Assembly: GCA_964403185.1 (NCBI GenBank)
Contig: CAYOFK010000010.1
Location: 1-28,770 of the forward strand
Reading direction: 5' to 3'
DNA from: CAYOFK01 sp964403185
GTDB lineage: Bacteria > Bacteroidota > Bacteroidia > Bacteroidales > VadinHA17
Length of the DNA stretch: 28,770 nucleotides
Positions 24,588 to 28,770 of this stretch are shown here, one piece after another (positions within the stretch are counted from its first letter, which is position 1; each line of letters begins with the position of its first letter). The position numbers and the translations under genes are program-made. Below the pieces are notes generated by a model. It worked only from the letters and a program-made list of their open reading frames with translations, ran no database searches and was not told where the DNA came from.

Positions 24588-24612
24588 TAATTAATCCGAT
24601 ATATCCATATTT

Positions 24613-24646
24613 AAAAGACCCACTTTACAAACAGAGTGGGTTTTTT
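24613..24646 (+). terminator. Intrinsic terminator of the envelope cluster
   Basis: CCCACT (24619-24624) and AGTGGG (24635-24640) form the stem core. The preceding AAAAGA pairs with the following six T (24641-24646) to extend it. It is a clean rho-independent terminator after the Spy/CpxP-like gene. Confidence 0.85.
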
Positions 24647-24764
24647 GTTTGTATGATCTGGAGGCTCTGCCTGATAAAATAAGCTTCGCGCATAATTATT
24701 ACGTGAATAAACATTAGTCGAGTATCTGTAGGAGGGTGCCCATAAAGTGTTTCCCTGAAAAGCA

Positions 24765-24788
24765 ATCGACTCAGAGAGTCGATCTACA
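24765..24788. repeat. Dispersed hairpin repeat, copy 4 (with compensatory change)
   Basis: ATCGACTC-AGA-GAGTCGAT (24765-24783) is followed by CTACA (24784-24788). Compared with the ACTT/AAGT stem of copies 1 and 3, the last pair is C:G instead of T:A, so both strands changed together. A TGTAG at 24727-24731 could pair with CTACA across a longer insert. A GGCTTCC...TTCGTTAAAA-type sequence follows on the minus strand, as near copy 2. Confidence 0.65.
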
Positions 24789-24946
24789 GTGGATTAGCCT
24801 CAGCCTTCTTCGTCCGTCAAAGTTTTAACGAAGGCGGAAGCCTATACCCTATTCTTTGTATCTTTGAGTTGGGGCGCCCGGCTTTTCTCTTTATTTTGAA
24901 GAGTTGGTATGATTATGGTACCCGGCTCTATCAATCACTCTTAATC

Positions 24947-25006
24947 CCGTCCGCACGCTGTCGCCATAGCTTTAGCACAGGCGCCCCGCTTGGGCCGGGC
25001 GGACGG
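24947..25006. repeat. GC-rich palindrome before the 25063 gene
   Basis: CCGTCCGC (24947-24954) and GCGGACGG (24999-25006) form a perfect 8-bp outer stem. An inner CTGT/ACAG region (about 24957-24980) can also pair. The 424-bp gap 24588-25011 otherwise holds the terminator, repeat copy 4 and a TTCGTCCG.../GAAGGCGG sequence near 24808-24840. No gene is credible in it. Confidence 0.5.
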
Positions 25007-25007
25007 A

Positions 25008-25038
25008 TTGTATGATTCTCCGGAATTTAATATCTTTA
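25008..25038 (+). promoter_or_regulatory. Candidate promoter of the 25063-trmD unit
   Basis: TTG at 25008-25010 (in ATTG, 3 of 4), 20 bp, then TATCTTTA at 25031-25038 (7 of 8). If used, transcription would start near 25044 and exclude the ATG at 25012, supporting the GTG start at 25063. Confidence 0.4.
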
Positions 25039-25062
25039 AGTCTTATCAAATTTCATACCGGC

Positions 25063-25980
25063 GTGAAGAAAATCCTGTTCCAGGTGATACTTCTTTTATT
25101 GATCCCCCTGGCATCCCCGGGCCAGGTTACCTTGTTCCCGGAAGTAAACAAACAGGATATTCCGGACATCTACATCAGAAAAGTGGAAATTACCGATCAA
25201 TTTACCATCCTCCATTTCTATTACTATCCAATGGATGAGACCTCTATCTGTGCGGACAGGTCCTTTCACCTGGTCCCGAAAGGGACCGGACAAATGTTAT
25301 ATATTATCAGGGCAAAAGGCATTCCCATATGCCCCAAAAGAATAAAAGTAGGCGGGATGAACATCAGTCATGAATTCACACTATGGTTTCCAAAGCTGGA
25401 AAAAAAAGTATACCGTTTTGATGTTATTGAATCGCCTCGTGATGGATTCAATTTTTATAATGTTTCAATTAATAACGGACAACAAAACCCCTTGCCGGAC
25501 ACTTGCATCTTCAGAACCCGGAAAGAGTTTGAAAAGCATTTCGAAACGAATGCAGAAAACCTGAACCGGATTGAGGGCATCTGGCAGATTCATGAAGTTA
25601 TGGACCACTATGGCTTCGATCATATAATTGACAGAAAATACAAGGATAGTTATTATGAAGTGGCCATTATAAAGGAAGATTCCAGGTTCCTGGTGTATGA
25701 ACTCGACGGAACTCCCCTGGAAGCTGAATACATTAATGTGGCCGGGGGCCGCGGACATTATTTTACCAAATATTTCAGGGAGATCCATACAGAAATCAAT
25801 ACCTATGTGCAGGACATGACAGAGGGCCGTTTTAATCTCGAGTATGAACTTCCGGGGAGACTGGCCCATGAAGAATTGCTGGAAAGATACCGGCCAGGCG
25901 ACCGGATCCTTATGTTCCTGGAAATTGATCGACTGGTTCCTGAAGTATCAGAGAAACCTGAAACCAGAAAAAAAAAATGA
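25063..25980 (+). CDS. Exported protein of unknown function
   Basis: The frame is open from an ATG at 25012, but I prefer the GTG at 25063 (305 residues). It gives a clean signal peptide, KKILFQVILLLLIPLASPGQ, and lies just after a promoter-like sequence that would leave the ATG upstream of the transcript. The mature protein has a β-rich N-terminal half (VEITDQFTILHFYYYPM; DRSFHLVPKGTGQMLYII) with four Cys, and a second half that begins NRIEGIWQIHEV, a lipocalin-like GxW pattern, followed by more strands. I recognise no catalytic motif or named family. Its final codons are a run of ten A followed by TGA, overlapping the trmD ATG (25977-25980), so the two are translationally coupled. It could be an envelope protein with no link to TrmD beyond co-expression. 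Confidence 0.7.
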   Translation: MKKILFQVILLLLIPLASPGQVTLFPEVNKQDIPDIYIRKVEITDQFTILHFYYYPMDETSICADRSFHLVPKGTGQMLYIIRAKGIPICPKRIKVGGMNISHEFTLWFPKLEKKVYRFDVIESPRDGFNFYNVSINNGQQNPLPDTCIFRTRKEFEKHFETNAENLNRIEGIWQIHEVMDHYGFDHIIDRKYKDSYYEVAIIKEDSRFLVYELDGTPLEAEYINVAGGRGHYFTKYFREIHTEINTYVQDMTEGRFNLEYELPGRLAHEELLERYRPGDRILMFLEIDRLVPEVSEKPETRKKK

Positions 25981-26678
25981 GGATTGATATCATCACGGTT
26001 CTTCCGGAACTACTAAAAAGTCCCTTTGAACATTCCATTGTAAAAAGGGCTCAGGACAAGGGATTGGTTACTATTGGCATACATGATCTGAGAGATTTTG
26101 CCGGCAATTCCTACAAAAGTGTTGATGATTATGCATTTGGGGGGGGCGCCGGAATGGTGATTGGGATCGAACCGGTGTACCGGGCCATTAAGCACCTGAA
26201 AGAACAGAGAAACTATGATGAGATCATTTATACGGCCCCTGATGGTGAACCGTTTTCCCAGGCCAAGGCCAACGCACTTTCCCTGAAAAAAACCCTGCTG
26301 ATACTTTGCGGCCACTACAAAGGCATTGACCAACGGATCAGGGACCACCTGATCACCATGGAACTTTCCATCGGCGACTATGTACTTTCAGGGGGTGAGC
26401 TTGCTGCCGCTGTGGTCACGGATGCCATTGTCAGATTGGTGCCGGGTGTCCTGTCAGATGAAACATCTGCCCTTACGGATTCATATCAGGATCGTATTTT
26501 AGCGCCTCCTGTTTATACCAGGCCTGCAAAATTTAAAGGATGGAAAGTTCCTGATGTGCTTTTATCAGGAGATACCGGGAAGATTGAAAAATGGCGGTCT
26601 GAACAATCTGAAGAACGAACCCGCAACAAACGCCCCGACCTGTTGAAAGAGGATGATTCTACAGACAAACTTCACTGA
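25977..26678 (+). CDS. trmD: tRNA (guanine37-N1)-methyltransferase
   Basis: TrmD methylates G37 next to the anticodon using S-adenosylmethionine and prevents frameshifting. The 233 residues include the N-terminal MRIDIITVLPELLKSPFEHS, the DDYAFGGGAGMVIG loop, and the SPOUT knot CGHYKGIDQRIRD and IGDYVLSGGELAA that binds AdoMet. The GHYKGIDQR variant (His where E. coli has Arg in GRYEGVDER) is, as I recall, usual in Bacteroidota. It overlaps the preceding gene by 4 bp. Its partners rimM, rpsP and rplS are not adjacent. A run of eight G (26139-26146) encodes the Gly-rich loop. Its stop abuts the stop of the convergent barrel gene with no spacer. Confidence 0.96.
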   Translation: MRIDIITVLPELLKSPFEHSIVKRAQDKGLVTIGIHDLRDFAGNSYKSVDDYAFGGGAGMVIGIEPVYRAIKHLKEQRNYDEIIYTAPDGEPFSQAKANALSLKKTLLILCGHYKGIDQRIRDHLITMELSIGDYVLSGGELAAAVVTDAIVRLVPGVLSDETSALTDSYQDRILAPPVYTRPAKFKGWKVPDVLLSGDTGKIEKWRSEQSEERTRNKRPDLLKEDDSTDKLH

Positions 26679-27398
26679 TCATTCCTCTTCATCCTTCCCT
26701 TTACCCATCCCGAATTTAATTGGTATCATTACTCCCATCTGAAGGGTCCTGTTGTACCCTTTCCGGCTGTTCTTATCTCTGAAAATATTTGTAATACCAT
26801 AAATATAGTTTAACCGGATCTGCGCGCCGGGATTGCCTTTAAAGTGGTAATGCAGCCCGGCTACCAGTCCAAAATCCAGATGCTTAACATCTCCCCTGAT
26901 ATTGTGTGTTACAGAAATGGTCCCGTTTTCTGTATCCCCAACATAGTAATCCCGGGCCACGTTTAAATAGGCCAGGTCAAAACCCAGGCCAATCCCGAAT
27001 TTCTTTGCAAATCTGTAGTTGATCATCACCGGCAGTTCGAAATATTGAAGTGTCCGCTGTGAATCATAGGATCCCTGAAGCGTGTCCGGTAAAGGATAAA
27101 GCTGATCTGAAACTGCAAAATCCCTGGCACCCTTCCGGGATACGAAAAAAAAGGATGGCGATGCGATCCATTTCTCTGATAGTTTAATATCCAGGAATAA
27201 CCCAAATCCAAGATCCCCTTTTCTTTTAGCTTGTGCCAGCCCGTCAATGGTACTAAGATTGGCACTGACATTAAAGCCAAACTCAATTCTGTCATTGTTG
27301 AGTTTGTCGCCAAACAAGAGTCCGATTAACACCTGCGATTGTGCCAGGGGGACGAGGGTGAGCCACAGGAAGGAAGTTAATAAAAGGATTTTTTTCAT
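26679..27398 (-). CDS. Outer membrane β-barrel protein (porin-like)
   Basis: The start is taken as ATG 27398 (239 residues). It begins the signal peptide MKKILLLTSFLWLTLVPLAQS-Q; the frame extends further up to 27443 but that lies across the end of the neighbouring gene. The mature chain has barrel strand patterns of the Bacteroidota PorT/OMP_b-brl_2 type (FGFNVSANLSTIDGL, GDLGFGLFLDIKLSEKWIASPSFFFVSRKGA, FELPVMINYRFAKKFGIGLGFDLAYL, FGLVAGLHYHF, RLNYIYGITNIFRDK). A GKGKDEEE tail follows the last strand. It lies 16 nt downstream of the channel gene on the same strand, so the two are probably co-transcribed. The convergent trmD stop is directly adjacent (TGATCA). Confidence 0.78.
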   Translation of the reverse strand: MKKILLLTSFLWLTLVPLAQSQVLIGLLFGDKLNNDRIEFGFNVSANLSTIDGLAQAKRKGDLGFGLFLDIKLSEKWIASPSFFFVSRKGARDFAVSDQLYPLPDTLQGSYDSQRTLQYFELPVMINYRFAKKFGIGLGFDLAYLNVARDYYVGDTENGTISVTHNIRGDVKHLDFGLVAGLHYHFKGNPGAQIRLNYIYGITNIFRDKNSRKGYNRTLQMGVMIPIKFGMGKGKDEEE

Positions 27399-27414
27399 CT
27401 GTAATAATTTAAGA

Positions 27415-28770
27415 TTACCTGAGTATTTTCCTGACAAATGCAACCGTAAAATAGGACATCATAAAAAGTCCGGTGAATCCTTCCAGTCCTGAAATAAACC
27501 GTATGATGCCTGAAGGGTAATAATCTCCGTAACCAATGGTCAGGAAGGTGATGGCACTATGATAGAAAGCCACGGCTAAGGGGGGCAGTTTATCCGGATC
27601 ACCGATTGAGGAGACAATATTGCTTCCATGAATCATCATCAGGAAAAAATACAGTATGGAGAAAAGCATGTATGCCACCAGCATGCTGCCAAGGACCCGG
27701 ACCGGATTTGTAGCGTACAGACCCATTTTATCAAATATCAGCCATTTAAACCCATAGGCCGGCCAGGTCCACAACCTGCTCCAGGGGTTTCTTTTTGTGT
27801 GCTCCTCAATATCTGCCAGGGCCTCATATCTCTTAAACCCGACATAGGCCCTGTCCTCATCGTTATATTTCCCGGTATGATGAAAATTCTCTTTATAAAT
27901 CCTGAATTGCTCAGCCTTTTGCCTGATGGTGGTTGAATCCTGGTTTTTAATCAAACGCTTGATATTATTGTCCTTCCAGTCAATATATATCCTTCCCAGC
28001 AATCGCATGCCTGTAATATTTAAAATCTCAATTTTCACATCATTATCAGAAGGTTGGAGATCGATGATATCCCTGGCAATAGTATCTGACAGATCAATAC
28101 CACCACATTCTGACACTCTCAAATCAAGGTAATGATCGAGATGACAAGACTTGAAAGATAATTTCCAGATCCTGGAGTTAAGGAAACTCAGACTGCCTTC
28201 CCCGAGATCTGAACGGTCAAAATATACTTCGGAATTTCCATATTCAACCAATTCAAAGTTCTTTTCTCCCGGTCCGAAGTTTACACGATTCATGCTGAAC
28301 CTCCCCTGAATGATCTCACTACCCTCAAAATTCACATCTCCGTTTCCGAATTTTGATCTGTTAAAGTTGATGCGGCCCGTACCAAATTCCACTTTACGAA
28401 AGTCCACCCGTGAATCTCCGAACCAGGTCCGTTCAAATGATTTATCCCCGGATCCAAACCGGGCATAGTGAAAGTTCACTACACCGGTTGCGAACCTGGC
28501 AACCTTGAAGGATACAAACCCATTTCCAAACAATGTATTGATAAAAGAGGTGGTTCCGGAGTTAAATTCGGTATTAATAAAAGAAACCTGACCTTCACCA
28601 AATTCAGCATATTGAAAATCCTTGATCCCGTCAGGAAAAATGGCATTCTTAAACAGGGTGTCTCCATCACCAAATTTAACGTTGGAAAAATCAACACTGC
28701 CCTCCTTAATAAAAACATTGGAAAAGTTCACCTCACCCGTTCCAAACCGTGCTGAATTAAAAATAACATC
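27415..28770 (-). CDS. Two-TM potassium-type ion channel with dodecapeptide-repeat N-terminus (5' end outside window)
   Basis: The reading frame is open to the right edge; the GTG at 28731 is an internal Val in the repeats, not a start. The visible 451 residues have three parts. First, a strict 12-residue repeat of form FGxGxVxFxxxx (for example FGEGQVSFINTE, FGTGRINFNRSK, FGNGDVNFEGSE), 16 full units plus a partial one with no gaps. Next, a linker with DLSDTIARDIIDLQ, the GMRLLGRIYIDW segment and a charged helical region (QKAEQFRIYKENFHHTGKYNDEDRAYVGFKRYEA, shown by its key parts). Last, an Ion_trans_2 module: TM1 (VRVLGSMLVAYMLFSILYFF), pore helix and K+ selectivity filter TIGYGD, and TM2 ending FTVAFVRKILR. 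Bacteroidota channels with pentapeptide-type N-termini are known; here the period is 12. It probably conducts K+ in the inner membrane with the repeat domain in the cytosol. Confidence 0.82.
   Translation of the reverse strand, partial: DVIFNSARFGTGEVNFSNVFIKEGSVDFSNVKFGDGDTLFKNAIFPDGIKDFQYAEFGEGQVSFINTEFNSGTTSFINTLFGNGFVSFKVARFATGVVNFHYARFGSGDKSFERTWFGDSRVDFRKVEFGTGRINFNRSKFGNGDVNFEGSEIIQGRFSMNRVNFGPGEKNFELVEYGNSEVYFDRSDLGEGSLSFLNSRIWKLSFKSCHLDHYLDLRVSECGGIDLSDTIARDIIDLQPSDNDVKIEILNITGMRLLGRIYIDWKDNNIKRLIKNQDSTTIRQKAEQFRIYKENFHHTGKYNDEDRAYVGFKRYEALADIEEHTKRNPWSRLWTWPAYGFKWLIFDKMGLYATNPVRVLGSMLVAYMLFSILYFFLMMIHGSNIVSSIGDPDKLPPLAVAFYHSAITFLTIGYGDYYPSGIIRFISGLEGFTGLFMMSYFTVAFVRKILR
28171..28770 (-). 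repeat. Coding tandem repeat, 36 bp (12 residues) per unit, at least 16 units
   Basis: Units run in perfect register from 28746 down to 28171, with a partial unit to the edge. Position 1 is Phe in most units, position 2 Gly, position 4 Gly, position 8 Phe in nearly all. Protein spacing is strictly kept, but the DNA of the units is diverged, so this is an old array under structural constraint, not a recent expansion. Confidence 0.85.

Noticed and set aside
26139..26146. Run of eight G in trmD as a phase-variation tract
   Set aside because: It encodes the conserved Gly-rich loop of an essential enzyme, so contingency switching is unlikely.
28729..28731. GTG as the start of the channel gene
   Set aside because: The 12-residue repeat continues in frame upstream to the window edge (residues DVIFNSARFGTGE), so this is an internal Val codon and the gene is partial.

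Overview
The window comes from a member of the Bacteroidota, probably a Bacteroidales/Marinilabiliales-like anaerobe or facultative anaerobe. The evidence is the family content (DUF349 protein next to pyrG and a yidC-like gene, DUF4136 lipoprotein, ArsP_2 exporter, pentapeptide-like K+ channel, Bacteroidetes-type KARI and TrmD), the general lack of Shine-Dalgarno sequences before start codons, and three promoter-like sequences of the Bacteroidetes type (TTTG, 19-21 bp, TAnnTTTG). No tRNA, rRNA, CRISPR array or intact insertion sequence was seen.

Layout. Positions 1-3971 (minus strand): DUF349 protein, CTP synthase pyrG and the start of a yidC-like gene, closely spaced. Positions 3972-7512: an ArsP_2-type metal exporter and a lipoprotein that carries an intact glutamate-racemase-like domain (both minus), separated by intergenic regions that contain copies of a small hairpin repeat. 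Positions 7312-17390 (plus): a complete branched-chain amino acid operon, ilvD-ilvB-ilvN-ilvC-leuA-leuC-leuD-leuB. It is preceded by a promoter-like sequence, a 17-codon Ile/Leu-rich leader ORF, and overlapping antiterminator/terminator hairpins, which is the layout of ribosome-mediated attenuation. Positions 17508-21682 (minus): cytochrome b, Rieske protein and an eight-haem cytochrome with a TPR tail, which look like a quinol-oxidising bc-type complex. Positions 22107-24646 (plus): four envelope genes (DUF4136 lipoprotein, two outer-membrane barrel proteins, a Spy/CpxP-like helical protein) between a consensus promoter and an intrinsic terminator. Positions 25063-26678 (plus): an exported protein of unknown function overlapping trmD. 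Positions 26679-28770 (minus): a barrel protein and a two-TM K+ channel whose N-terminal part is a strict 12-residue repeat that runs off the right edge.

How the parts work together. The ilv-leu operon makes valine, leucine and most of the isoleucine pathway; the transaminase ilvE and threonine deaminase ilvA are not in the window. The leader codons are those of the pathway products, so the operon is probably switched off when charged Ile/Leu tRNA is abundant. The bc-type operon would pass electrons from menaquinol through the Rieske centre to the multihaem protein.

The most interesting signals are the ilv-leu attenuator, the dodecapeptide-repeat K+ channel, the exported racemase-like lipoprotein, the bc complex lacking the PEWY glutamate, and a dispersed intergenic hairpin family whose stem shows a compensatory base change. 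All functional statements rest on reading the sequence and on family knowledge; no database search was run.
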